From Halobacteriales archaeon QS_9_68_17 (GTDB lineage Archaea; Halobacteriota; Halobacteria; Halobacteriales; Natronoarchaeaceae), in NCBI GenBank assembly GCA_003023565.1, contig PXSA01000020.1:1-48445 (forward strand): a DNA stretch of 48,445 nucleotides. The letters run 5' to 3'. Positions 33,285 through 41,703 of this stretch are shown here, one piece after another. Below the pieces are notes generated by a model. The model worked only from the letters and a program-made list of their open reading frames with translations, searched no databases and was not told the DNA's origin. Position 1 is the stretch's first letter. Each line of letters opens with the position of its first letter. Both the position numbers and the translations under genes were made by a program.

Positions 33285-33692
33285 TTAAGCGACCGCCTCG
33301 TCGAGCACGTACACGGAGATCTCGTACCACTGGCCCTCGAAAATCCCGTAGACGGTAGGATCATCGCCCTGCCGGTCCACGTGGCCTTTTGCCCGGTCGA
33401 CGAACGACTGTAGCGGCTCCGAGCCGGGATAACGTTCGATGTACCTTCCATGGTTAACTGCAGATCGAAGGAGAGCACGCTCTTCATCAGGGAGGTTTTC
33501 GCCTTGTATCGGAACTAAGTCGTCGTTCGTTTGTGCCATCGTCTCTTCTATGTGTATTTCGATGGTGCGGTCGCGATCGTCCGTCGAGCGTTCCGACGCA
33601 GTTCCGGTCACTGCTTCGACGCAACCGGCATCCGCGGCAGTCAGTCCGGCGACGGTAGCGAGGACCGTTCGACGTGATCGGAGCGAGGGCAC
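33285..33692 (-). CDS. Putative Tat-exported lipoprotein, unrecognised
   Basis: A 135-aa protein with an N-terminal signal of the form RSRRTVLATVAGLTAADAGC, giving a twin-arginine region followed by a Cys near residue 24 that could be lipid-anchored. The mature part is acidic, with EETMAQTNDDLVPIQG, then DEERALLRSAVNHGRYIERY, and ends with GQWYEISVYVLDEAVA. No named domain is recognised. It is divergent from the small zinc-binding protein gene, and it lies just beyond an A/T-rich gap. Confidence 0.65.
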   Translation of the reverse strand: MPSLRSRRTVLATVAGLTAADAGCVEAVTGTASERSTDDRDRTIEIHIEETMAQTNDDLVPIQGENLPDEERALLRSAVNHGRYIERYPGSEPLQSFVDRAKGHVDRQGDDPTVYGIFEGQWYEISVYVLDEAVA

Positions 33693-33786
33693 TGACCGAG
33701 ATCGCGTCTACCGTGACAAGTACTTTCCGTGCGAATACCGACGAAAGCGTTCTTTTAAAGTCTGCCCTCGGTCAATACGACTGCAA

Positions 33787-33972
33787 ATGGTCGACCCAAC
33801 GTCGGATCTCGGCGAGGACGTGAGCGAGGAGGACGCGCCGGAGTGCGTACAGTGCGGCGACCCCATCGTGGCGGAGACGGACCACCGCGTCCGCACGACG
33901 GTCGAGGACGGTACCGTCGACCACCGACACTTCTGTAGCGACGGCTGCCTCGACGAGTGGCGAGACGACTGA
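33787..33972 (+). CDS. Small zinc-ribbon protein (TRASH-like)
   Basis: A 61-aa protein. Two cysteine pairs are seen, CVQCGDP (Cys-x2-Cys) and HFCSDGCLDEW (Cys-x3-Cys), with HRH just before the second pair. This spacing is like TRASH or other treble-clef zinc fingers that bind metals. Many haloarchaea encode such tiny zinc proteins (DUF7576-like, from memory). It converges on citrate synthase with a 5-nt gap. Role is unknown. Confidence 0.75.
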   Translation: MVDPTSDLGEDVSEEDAPECVQCGDPIVAETDHRVRTTVEDGTVDHRHFCSDGCLDEWRDD

Positions 33973-33977
33973 CGGTC

Positions 33978-35111
33978 TCACCTGTTCTCGGCCGCCGTCC
34001 ACGTTCGCCCCGTCGCCCCGACGTAGCGCGATCCCGGACGAACGAGCCGGTTGTCGTCTAACTGTTCGAGGCAGTGCGCCGTCCACCCGCCGGCCCGCGC
34101 CACGGCGAACGTCGCCGTGAACAGGTCCCGGGGGACGCCGACGCCGTGGAGCAGCGCGGCGGTGTAGAACTCGACGTTCGTCTCCAGCCTCCGCTCGGGC
34201 TTGTGCTCCGCCAGCGCGTCGACGGCCACGTCCTCGAACTCGCGAACGGTCTCGAAGAAGTCGGACTCGCCGCGCTCCTCGTAGAACCGCTCCGCGGCGG
34301 TCGACAGCACCCCCGCGCGGGGGTCGCGGACCCGGTAGACGCGGTGGCCGAAGCCCATCAGGCGCTCGCCGGCGTCCAGTTTCCCGCGGACGTACCCCTC
34401 CGAGTCGCCCGACTCGTGGACCTCACAGAGCATGTCGAACACCGGTCCCGGCGCGCCGCCGTGGAGCGGCCCCTTGAGCGCCCCGACGGCCGCAGTCGTC
34501 GCGGAGACGACATCCGACTCGGTCGACACCACGACGCGGGCGGTGAACGTCGAGGCGTTGAGGCCGTGGTCGATGACGGTGTTGAGGTACGTCTCCAGCC
34601 CGCGAACCGCCGCCTCGGACGGCTCCTCGCCGGTCAGCATGCGGAGGTAGTTCGCCGCGTGGCCGAGGTCCTCGTCGGGCGCGACGGGGTCCTCACCCTG
34701 TCGGTACCGCCAGTACGTCGCGACGATCGTCGGGAACGCGGCGACGACCCGCCGGGCGTCTTCCTCGGGGACGCCGTCGTCTGTCCCGAGGGTCGCAGCG
34801 GCCGCGCCCATCCGGAGGGCGTCCATCGCGGGCTTCCCGTCCGCCGCGGCCCGACGGAGGACCGCCCGCACCTCGTCGCCTATCTCGTGCCGCCCTGCGA
34901 GGTCCGCGCGGAACGCGGCGAGCTCGTCGTCGGTCGGCAGTCGGTCGCGCAGGAGCAGGAAGTAGCTCTCCTCGAACGTCGCGTTCGTCGCGAGTTCCTC
35001 GACCGGGAACCCCCCGACGACGAGGTCGCCGCTCTCGCCGTCGATGTCGCTGAGTCGCGTCTCCGCGACCGAGACGCCGTCTAACCCCGGGGAGAACGTT
35101 TCGTCGCTCAT
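33978..35111 (-). CDS. Citrate synthase / 2-methylcitrate synthase family
   Basis: A 377-aa short-form citrate synthase that condenses oxaloacetate with acetyl-CoA (or propionyl-CoA). The first catalytic His is in LKGPLHGGAPGPV, the second in MGFGHRVYRVRDPR, and the catalytic Asp in VPRDLFTATFAVAR. Length fits archaeal enzymes. Sequence alone does not settle citrate versus methylcitrate specificity. The family is usually dimeric and cytoplasmic. The ATG at 35111 (MSDETFSPG) is the first sensible start. Confidence 0.9.
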   Translation of the reverse strand: MSDETFSPGLDGVSVAETRLSDIDGESGDLVVGGFPVEELATNATFEESYFLLLRDRLPTDDELAAFRADLAGRHEIGDEVRAVLRRAAADGKPAMDALRMGAAAATLGTDDGVPEEDARRVVAAFPTIVATYWRYRQGEDPVAPDEDLGHAANYLRMLTGEEPSEAAVRGLETYLNTVIDHGLNASTFTARVVVSTESDVVSATTAAVGALKGPLHGGAPGPVFDMLCEVHESGDSEGYVRGKLDAGERLMGFGHRVYRVRDPRAGVLSTAAERFYEERGESDFFETVREFEDVAVDALAEHKPERRLETNVEFYTAALLHGVGVPRDLFTATFAVARAGGWTAHCLEQLDDNRLVRPGSRYVGATGRTWTAAENR

Positions 35112-35199
35112 ATTCGAGGTCAGACATCCCGTGAGTTAACTCTTTCCCGGGTGTGGTAGCCGGTCCGAGCAGCAGTTCCTCGAAAAAGTGTCCGAGTGA

Positions 35200-36225
35200 T
35201 CAGTCGTCGACGGACTCTTCCACCGACTCCGCGTCGGCCATCGCGCCCCCGATGCCGTCGAGCGGCCGGTCGGGGTTGGCCTCGGTCGCTTCCCGCGTGA
35301 GGCCCAGCTGGTAGTCCTCGGCGTCGTCCCGCAGCGTCGTGCGGCCGCGGTGGACGCTGACGTCGTTGTTCAGGTGGAGCTTCACCGCTTCGAGCAGGGC
35401 GTCGGCTTCGAGCGGCTGGCCGCGGTTCCTGAGGGCCTCCACCGGGGCGTCGTCAGAACTCGACGAGTTCTGATCGCCCGTCGAGCTTTGCTCGACGACG
35501 TCGTCGGGCACGTCGAACGCGCGCTGGGTGATGATCGGTCCCTGGTCGAGGTCGGTCGTCACGTAGTGGGCGGTGACGCCGGCGATGCGGACGCCCTCCT
35601 CCAGCGCCTGCCGGTAGGCCTTCGCGCCGGGGAAGGCCGGCAGCAGGCTGGGGTGGACGTTGATGATGCGGTCCTCGTACCGGAACACGACGTTCGGGCT
35701 GAGGATGCGCATGTAGCGCGCGAGGACGATGAGGTCGGTGTCGTGCTCCGCGAGCAGGTCGAGCAGTTCGTCCTCGTCGGGCCGGCCCTTCTCGTCGCCG
35801 ATGTCGTGGAACGGGACGCCGTACTGCTCGGCGAGCGGCCGCAGGTCGTCGTGGTTGCCGACGACGACGCTGATGTCCGCGCCGAGGTCGTCGTTGGTCC
35901 ACGCCTCGAACAGCGCCTCCAGGCAGTGCGACTCCTTCGTGACGAGGACGGCGACCTGCTGGGTGTCCCGGTCGCTCGGGAACCGGACCTGCACGTCGAC
36001 GCCGAGGTCGTCCCCCAGTTCGTGGAGGTCGCGCCGGAGCGTCGCGTCCGTACAGACCATGTCGGCGGTGTCCACCGACATCGTCATGCGGAACAGGCCG
36101 TCGCGGACGGCCTGGTCCAGGTCCTCGATGTTGATTCCGCGCTCGAACAGGAGCGTCGTCACTCGCGCGATGAGTCCGGTGTCGTCCCCTCCGATCACCG
36201 TGATCTCGGTCAAGTCGGTCGTCAT
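35200..36225 (-). CDS. purU: Formyltetrahydrofolate deformylase (PurU)-like
   Basis: A 341-aa protein with an N-terminal ACT-type domain (about residues 1-85, TVIGGDDTGLIARVTTLL) and a formyltransferase-fold domain. The active-site segments are ARYMRILSP, NVHPSLLPAFPG (His) and AHYVTTDLDQGPII (Asp). PurU hydrolyses 10-formyl-THF to formate and THF. The C-terminal 90 residues are longer than in bacteria (280 aa). They include a Ser-rich linker, SSTGDQNSSSSDD, encoded by two back-to-back DNA hairpins. I chose the ATG at 36225; a GTG at 36234 would add three residues. It is divergent from purS. Confidence 0.85.
   Translation of the reverse strand: MTTDLTEITVIGGDDTGLIARVTTLLFERGINIEDLDQAVRDGLFRMTMSVDTADMVCTDATLRRDLHELGDDLGVDVQVRFPSDRDTQQVAVLVTKESHCLEALFEAWTNDDLGADISVVVGNHDDLRPLAEQYGVPFHDIGDEKGRPDEDELLDLLAEHDTDLIVLARYMRILSPNVVFRYEDRIINVHPSLLPAFPGAKAYRQALEEGVRIAGVTAHYVTTDLDQGPIITQRAFDVPDDVVEQSSTGDQNSSSSDDAPVEALRNRGQPLEADALLEAVKLHLNNDVSVHRGRTTLRDDAEDYQLGLTREATEANPDRPLDGIGGAMADAESVEESVDD
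35453..35497. repeat. Two adjacent perfect hairpins inside purU
   Basis: TCAGAACTCG-A-CGAGTTCTGA (35453-35473) is followed after 5 nt by CGTCGAGC-TTT-GCTCGACG (35479-35497). Both are perfect inverted repeats. They coincide with the Ser-rich linker of the protein, keep the reading frame, and look like an inserted REP-type element. Confidence 0.7.
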
Positions 36226-36350
36226 CGCCACCACCCCCCGTTCGGTCGATGCGGCGTCATCGCCAACCTCTCCGCCACGCGACGGGAAAAGCCTTCTTTT
36301 CGGTGCGAACGTCGAATAGCCACGAACGTGTATATCGGGGCCGAGTCACA

Positions 36351-36360
36351 AGAGTTTTTG
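36351..36360 (+). promoter_or_regulatory. TATA-like box for purS-purQ
   Basis: AGAGTTTTTG is centred about 29 nt before the purS ATG at 36385, fitting leaderless initiation of the purS-purQ unit. Confidence 0.4.
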
Positions 36361-36384
36361 AACACGAACGCGCCCGTTCAGGTG

Positions 36385-36636
36385 ATGAGCGCCTACACCG
36401 CCACCGTCACGGTACGACTCAAGCGCGGCGTGTTAGACCCCGAGGCCGAGACGACCCAGCGCTCGCTCGAACGCCTCGGCTTCGAACTGGCCGACCTCCG
36501 CTCCGCGGACCGCTTCGAGATCGACCTGAACGCCGAGTCGCCCGAGGCGGCGGCCGACCGCGTCGACGAGATGGCCGAGCGCCTGCTGGCGAACCCGACC
36601 ATCCACGACTACGACGTGACCGTCGACGAGCGATAG
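36385..36636 (+). CDS. purS: Phosphoribosylformylglycinamidine synthase subunit PurS
   Basis: An 83-aa subunit that bridges PurL and PurQ in the FGAM synthase complex. The classic PurS start is AYTATVTVRLKRGVLDPEAE, with the metal- and partner-binding loop after it. LERLGFELADLRSADRFEI and ANPTIHDYDVTVDE complete the fold. The gene is 4 nt from purQ and transcribed with it. Confidence 0.95.
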   Translation: MSAYTATVTVRLKRGVLDPEAETTQRSLERLGFELADLRSADRFEIDLNAESPEAAADRVDEMAERLLANPTIHDYDVTVDER

Positions 36637-36640
36637 AGCG

Positions 36641-37324
36641 ATGACGGTCTCCATCATCGGGTTCGGCGGGTCGAACTGCGACCGCGACGCCGAGCGCGCG
36701 CTCTCGCACCTCGGTATCGACGCCGAGATCGTCTGGCACGAGGACGGCCTCCCCGAGGACACGACCGGCGTGGTGCTTCCCGGCGGGTTCTCCTACGGCG
36801 ACTACCTGCGCGCCGGGGCGATGGCCGCCCGCTCCCCCATCATGGCGGAGGTGCGCGAGGCCGCCGCCGACGGCGTCCCCGTCCTCGGCGTCTGCAACGG
36901 CGCGCAGATCGGGTGCGAGTCGGGGCTGACGAAGGGGGCGTTCACGACGAACGAGAGCGCGCGGTTCCAGTGCGAGCGCGTCCACCTCCGCGTCGAGGAC
37001 GCGGACACGCCCTGGACGGCGGCGTACGAGGAGGGCGAAGTGATCGAGGTCCCCATCGCCCACGGGGAGGGGCGCTACGAGGTCGCCGACGAACGCCTCG
37101 ACGAACTGGAGGGCGAGGGCCGAGTCCTCTTCCGGTACTGTGACGAGGACGGCGAACTCACCGACGAGGCGAACCCCAACGGGTCGAAACACAGCGTGGC
37201 CGGCGTCCTCGGCGAGGACGAGACCGTGGCCGTGCTGATGCCCCACCCCGAGCGGGCCTCGCTCCCCGACGTCGGCCCCACCGACGGGCAGGGGATCCTC
37301 CGCGGATTCGAGCGCGCGAACTGA
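36641..37324 (+). CDS. purQ: Phosphoribosylformylglycinamidine synthase subunit PurQ (glutaminase)
   Basis: A 227-aa class I glutamine amidotransferase that supplies ammonia to PurL. The nucleophile is Cys85 in LGVCNGAQIG, the substrate loop is PGGFSYGDYLRAGAMAA, and the His-Glu pair is in MPHPERAS near residue 206. Length is normal. purL itself is not in the window. Confidence 0.95.
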   Translation: MTVSIIGFGGSNCDRDAERALSHLGIDAEIVWHEDGLPEDTTGVVLPGGFSYGDYLRAGAMAARSPIMAEVREAAADGVPVLGVCNGAQIGCESGLTKGAFTTNESARFQCERVHLRVEDADTPWTAAYEEGEVIEVPIAHGEGRYEVADERLDELEGEGRVLFRYCDEDGELTDEANPNGSKHSVAGVLGEDETVAVLMPHPERASLPDVGPTDGQGILRGFERAN

Positions 37325-37410
37325 CTATCTCAGTTTCAATATTTCGGTGGAACATTCAAGTTCTTCCAATACGATGCACGGACGAGACGACATCGTAACA
37401 GTAAAAACAC

Positions 37411-40400
37411 ATGTCGGGAAGAACAACGGTTCTCCACGTCGAGCCGTCGGACGACGCGAGGTCGCGCGTCAGCGAGGCGCTCGCTGACGCCGGGATGACG
37501 GTGAAGCCAGTCGGCGACCTGTCCGCGGCGCGCGCGGCGCTCGACCGGTCGTCGTTCGACTGCGTCGTCGTCGAGGCGGCCTTCCCCGACGGCGACGGAC
37601 TCTCGCTGGCCGACGCCGTCGACGGCGCGTTCGTCTGCTACACGGACGCGGGCGACGAGTCGCTCGCCGGGCGAGCGGTCGCCGCCGGCGCGGACGGCTA
37701 CGTCCCGAAGGGCGACGGCGTTTCGACGCTCGTCGACCGGGTGACGGCGCTTCTCGACGACGCGGAGCGGTCGGACGCCGGCAGTCCGGCCTCCGCGGCC
37801 GGCGATGCCGACCGCCACCTCTCGATGCTCGTCGAGCAGTCCCCCCTCGCTATCGTCGAGTGGAACCTCGACTTCCGGGTCGCGGAGTGGAACCCCGCCG
37901 CCGAGGAGCTGTTCGGATACGAGCGCGCGGAGGCGCTCGGCCGCGGTCCGACGGAACTCATCCTCCCGGCGGCCGAGCGCGAGGGGGTCGAGGCGATGTG
38001 GGACGACCTGCTCGCGGGAGAGGGCGGTCGTCGGGGGACCAACACGAACGTCCGGAAGAACGGCGAGACGGTCGTCTGCGAGTGGAACAACGCTCCGCTC
38101 GTCTCCGATGACGGGGAGGTGGTCGGCGTCCTCTCGTTCGTTCGGGACGTCACGGAACAGGTCCGGCGCACCGAGGCGCTCGAATCGCTTCAGGAGACGA
38201 CGCGGGAGATGATGCGCGCGGAGACGAAAGACGACGTCGCTGGGGCGGTCGTCGACGCCGTCACCGACCTGCTCGACCGGCGCTTGGCCGGCGTGCGGTT
38301 GTACGACGAGGAGACGGGCTGTCTCGAACCGGTCGCGACGGCGGACGTCGCCGTCTCGGTCCTCGGCGAACTCCCGCCGGTCGGACCGGGCGACGGTATT
38401 CTGTGGGACGCCTACGCCGCGGACGAACGCACCGTGTACGACGCCGTACCGGTGAACGAGACCGTCTACGGCGATGCCTTCCCCGAGAGCATCGGGAGCG
38501 TCTCGTACTTCCCGCTTGGCGACCACGGCGTGCTCGTGCTCGGCTCCCGCGAGACGGAAGGCTTCGACGACACCGACGTCCCTCTGGCGAACATCCTCGC
38601 CACGACGGCGGCGGCGGCGCTCGACAGCGCCGAACGACGGCGGGAGCTCGAACGCCGCGACACCATCGTCGAGGCGGTCGGTGACGGCGTGTACGCGCTC
38701 GACGCCGAAAGCCGATACACCGCCGTCAACGACACGATGCTCACCATCACGGGGTACGAGCGCGAGGAGCTGCTCGGCGAGCACGCCTCGGTCCTGATGG
38801 ACGACGATGACGTCGAGGCCGGCCGCGACCTCGTCGCCGACCTGGTCGCCGGCGAGGGCGACCCGGTGAAGACCCACGAGGTAACCGTGAAAACGAGAGA
38901 GGGCGACCGGATCCCCTGCGAGGTGAACATGTCTCTGCTCCCCTCCGACGCCGAGTTCGAGGGGACCGTCGGGACCGTCCGGGACGTCAGCGAGCGCAAG
39001 GAGGTGGAGGCCGCCCTGCGCCGACAGAAGCGGAAGGTGCGAAACCTCCACGAGGTCGCCTCGGACCTCGACGCCTGTGAGACCGAGGCGGAGGTTTACG
39101 AGCAGGCGATCACGGCGGCCCGACAGGTGCTCAACTTCGACGTCTGTGCGGTCCAGCGGATCGAGGGCGACGAGTCCGTCATCGTCGCCCTTTCCTCTGG
39201 ACCGGTCCCGGACGAGATCGATAGGCGGTCGGAACTCGGCGGCGACCTCGTGGCCGTGACCTACCGGACCGGCGAGACTTGGCGGGTCCACGACGTCAGA
39301 GAGAGCGACGTTGCCGACCCCGTCTTGGACGAGTACCGCTCGGCGCTTTCCGTCCCCATCGGCGACGTGGGCGTGTTTCAGGCCGTGTCGACGTCGGTCT
39401 CCGCGTTCGACGAGAGCGACGAGGAACTGGCGGAACTGCTCATGGCCCACGTAGCGAACGCCCTCGAACGGGTTCGGTTCGAGTCCGAACTCCGCGAGGA
39501 GCGCGACCGCTTCGCCGCCCTGTTCGAGAACGTCCCAGACCCCGTGGTGAGCGTCCGGAACGACGAGGACGGCGTCCCCGTCTTCACCAACGCGAACCCG
39601 GCGTTCGAGTGCGTCTTCGGGTACGACGCGGACGCCGTCCTCGGCGAGTCGGTCCACGACTACCTCGTCCCCCCGGAGCGACGGTCCGAGGCGGAGTCCA
39701 TCAGCAGGCGCGCGGCCGCCGGCGAGACGCTCGAACGCGAGGTCAAGCGCCAAACCACCGACGGCCTGCGCGAGTTCCTCCTGACGGTGGTCCCGGTGCG
39801 ACTCGACGAGTTCAACCCCGAGCGGTACGTCGTTTACACCGACATCACGGAGCGCAAACAGCGGCGAAAACGCGTCGAGGTGCTGAACCGCGTCCTCCGC
39901 CACGACCTGCGAAACGGGATGAACATCATCAGAGGGTACGCGGAGACCCTCTCCGGGGAGGTCTCGCCGGAACTGGGGACCGCCGTCGACGCCATCGAGA
40001 ACCGCGCGACGGAACTCATCGAACTCGCCGAGAAGACCCGAACGGTCGAGCGGACGTTCGGCGACGGCACGCGCGGGGTGGGACCGACCGACGTGTCCCG
40101 CGAGGTCGCCGCGGTCGCAGACCGCGTCCGCGAGGAGTACTCCTCCGCAAGCGTCGAGTACTCGGTGCCGGACCGCGCGCTCGCCAACGCCGACGGCCTC
40201 CTCGAAACGGCCGTCTACCACGTCGTCGAGAACGCCGTCCTCCACAACGACCGCGAGAACCCGTCGGTCCGGATCGACGTCCAGTACGAGGCCGATTCGG
40301 TCGCGATAGCCGTCCGCGACGACGGCCCGGGGATCCCGCGGGCCGAGCGGGAACTGCTCTTCGAGGACCGCGAGATAACGCAACTGCGCCACGCCAGCGG

Positions 40401-40557
40401 ACTCGGTCTCTGGCTGGTCAACTGGGTCGTCGATGGGTCCGGCGGCACGCTCTCGTTCGCCGACAACGACCCGCGGGGAAGCGTCGTCACTATCCGGATG
40501 CCGCGGGCCGGACAGGAGGTTCCCGCCGGCGAGACGGAGGTCGGATCGGACCCGTGA
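37411..40557 (+). CDS. Multi-sensor hybrid histidine kinase (REC-like, PAS, GAF, PAS, GAF, PAS, HisKA, HATPase)
   Basis: A 1048-aa cytoplasmic kinase with no clear membrane helix. Domains in order: receiver-like 1-118, PAS 135-250, GAF 255-410, PAS 412-530, GAF 540-690, PAS 700-815, HisKA 822-885 and HATPase 925-1032. The phosphorylated His is H831 in VLRHDLRNGMN. ATP-site motifs are VVENAVLHND (N box), VRDDGPGIP (G1) and ASGLGLWLV (G2). In the receiver-like domain the phosphoacceptor position is Glu55 (CVVVEAAFPDGDG), not Asp, so it probably cannot be phosphorylated in the usual way. No receiver partner gene is adjacent. The signal is unknown. It converges on the RaSEA gene. Confidence 0.92.
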   Translation: MSGRTTVLHVEPSDDARSRVSEALADAGMTVKPVGDLSAARAALDRSSFDCVVVEAAFPDGDGLSLADAVDGAFVCYTDAGDESLAGRAVAAGADGYVPKGDGVSTLVDRVTALLDDAERSDAGSPASAAGDADRHLSMLVEQSPLAIVEWNLDFRVAEWNPAAEELFGYERAEALGRGPTELILPAAEREGVEAMWDDLLAGEGGRRGTNTNVRKNGETVVCEWNNAPLVSDDGEVVGVLSFVRDVTEQVRRTEALESLQETTREMMRAETKDDVAGAVVDAVTDLLDRRLAGVRLYDEETGCLEPVATADVAVSVLGELPPVGPGDGILWDAYAADERTVYDAVPVNETVYGDAFPESIGSVSYFPLGDHGVLVLGSRETEGFDDTDVPLANILATTAAAALDSAERRRELERRDTIVEAVGDGVYALDAESRYTAVNDTMLTITGYEREELLGEHASVLMDDDDVEAGRDLVADLVAGEGDPVKTHEVTVKTREGDRIPCEVNMSLLPSDAEFEGTVGTVRDVSERKEVEAALRRQKRKVRNLHEVASDLDACETEAEVYEQAITAARQVLNFDVCAVQRIEGDESVIVALSSGPVPDEIDRRSELGGDLVAVTYRTGETWRVHDVRESDVADPVLDEYRSALSVPIGDVGVFQAVSTSVSAFDESDEELAELLMAHVANALERVRFESELREERDRFAALFENVPDPVVSVRNDEDGVPVFTNANPAFECVFGYDADAVLGESVHDYLVPPERRSEAESISRRAAAGETLEREVKRQTTDGLREFLLTVVPVRLDEFNPERYVVYTDITERKQRRKRVEVLNRVLRHDLRNGMNIIRGYAETLSGEVSPELGTAVDAIENRATELIELAEKTRTVERTFGDGTRGVGPTDVSREVAAVADRVREEYSSASVEYSVPDRALANADGLLETAVYHVVENAVLHNDRENPSVRIDVQYEADSVAIAVRDDGPGIPRAERELLFEDREITQLRHASGLGLWLVNWVVDGSGGTLSFADNDPRGSVVTIRMPRAGQEVPAGETEVGSDP

Positions 40558-40593
40558 ACGGTCGGGCCGCGTCCGAAAAGGAGCCCGCGTCGG

Positions 40594-41664
40594 TTAGCGT
40601 GTCAGCGGCATGCTGTAGCTCTTCTCGCGTTCGAGGACGGCCTCCCAGGTGCGCTCGCACTCGCAGGAGACCTGTTCGAACACGGACGGGTCCTGCCGCA
40701 GGTCGAAGTCCTTGATCGCCTTCTGGACCCGGTCGTCGCACTCGCCGCAGTTGTGCGGGCCGCGGTCGCTCCCGTGGCCGACGGGGTCCGAGACGACGAT
40801 CGCGTCCGCGTCGGCCGTGTCTTCGAGCACCTCCGCGACGCTCCAGAGCCACGGCGGCCGGTAGCCGTCCCGGAAGTAGAGTTCGTCGACCATCGTGTAG
40901 CGCTGGACGTTACACGGGTTCATCGAGACGGTGTGGGCGTACTCGGCGCACTTGCGGACCGACCGCTTCATGTCCTCGACGGCCTCGGCCTCGCTGATGA
41001 ACGGCGGCTTCATCAGCAGGTACGCCTTGATGCCCGCGCCGGCCGCGTCGGCCTCCTCGCTGGCCGCGACGAACTCGTCGAAGTCGAAGTACTTGTTCAC
41101 GCAGTCGTGGCGAACGCGGTCGGTGCCGGTTTCGAGACCGACCGCCACGTCGGTTTCGAGGCCGACCTCGGTGAAGTCGGCCAGCGTTTCGCGGTCGACG
41201 AAGTCGGGGAGGCTCTCGACGACGATGCGGTCGCGGTCCGCGAACGCCTCCGCGATCGCCTGCCGGCTTTCCGCGCCGACCTCGCGCTCGTCGAGGAAGG
41301 AGCCGCTGGTGTAGATCTTGATGAGGCCGGACTCCTCCTCCGCGTTCTCCGCCTCGTGGTCGAGGCAGGCGTCGATCTGGTCCATCAGGGCGTCGTGGGC
41401 GACGCTCCCGCCCTCGACCGACTCGGCGACGTAACCGCACATCGTACAGCCGCCGGCCCGCGCCCAGCGACAGCCCCCGGTGTTGAGGATGATGGTGAGG
41501 CTCTGGTAGACGCCGTCGGGCGTGTTGTCCTCGTCGATCCACACGCGGGTGGGCTCGTGGGGGTCGTATGACGCCTCCTTCTCGGAGCGGATGTCCCGCA
41601 TCACCTTGTTGTGGGCGTCCATCCCCTTGCCCTGCTCGTACACGTCGGGGCTCGGCTTGCTCAT
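40594..41664 (-). CDS. raSEA: Archaeosine biosynthesis radical SAM protein RaSEA
   Basis: A 356-aa radical SAM enzyme that works with ArcS to turn the preQ0-lysine adduct at tRNA position 15 into archaeosine. The cluster motif is CRWARAGGCTMC (Cys65, Cys73, Cys76), with wider spacing than the common CxxxCxxC. GLETGTDRVRHDCVNKYFDF and IKAYLLMKPPFISEAEA follow. A C-terminal Cys-rich region (HNCGECD and VSCECERTW) could bind metal. Start and length fit the family. The arcS gene is not in the window. The Bat-type regulator lies upstream on the same strand with a 39-nt gap. Confidence 0.93.
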   Translation of the reverse strand: MSKPSPDVYEQGKGMDAHNKVMRDIRSEKEASYDPHEPTRVWIDEDNTPDGVYQSLTIILNTGGCRWARAGGCTMCGYVAESVEGGSVAHDALMDQIDACLDHEAENAEEESGLIKIYTSGSFLDEREVGAESRQAIAEAFADRDRIVVESLPDFVDRETLADFTEVGLETDVAVGLETGTDRVRHDCVNKYFDFDEFVAASEEADAAGAGIKAYLLMKPPFISEAEAVEDMKRSVRKCAEYAHTVSMNPCNVQRYTMVDELYFRDGYRPPWLWSVAEVLEDTADADAIVVSDPVGHGSDRGPHNCGECDDRVQKAIKDFDLRQDPSVFEQVSCECERTWEAVLEREKSYSMPLTR

Positions 41665-41703
41665 TGGCGGTCCGTAGCGGTCCGAACGGTAAAGCGACTT
41701 CGT

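Noticed and set aside
37336..40392. A 1018-codon open frame antisense to the histidine kinase
   Set aside because: It mirrors the kinase gene in GC-rich DNA, is rich in Arg/Val/Asp repeats without domains, and the sense strand has clear kinase motifs.
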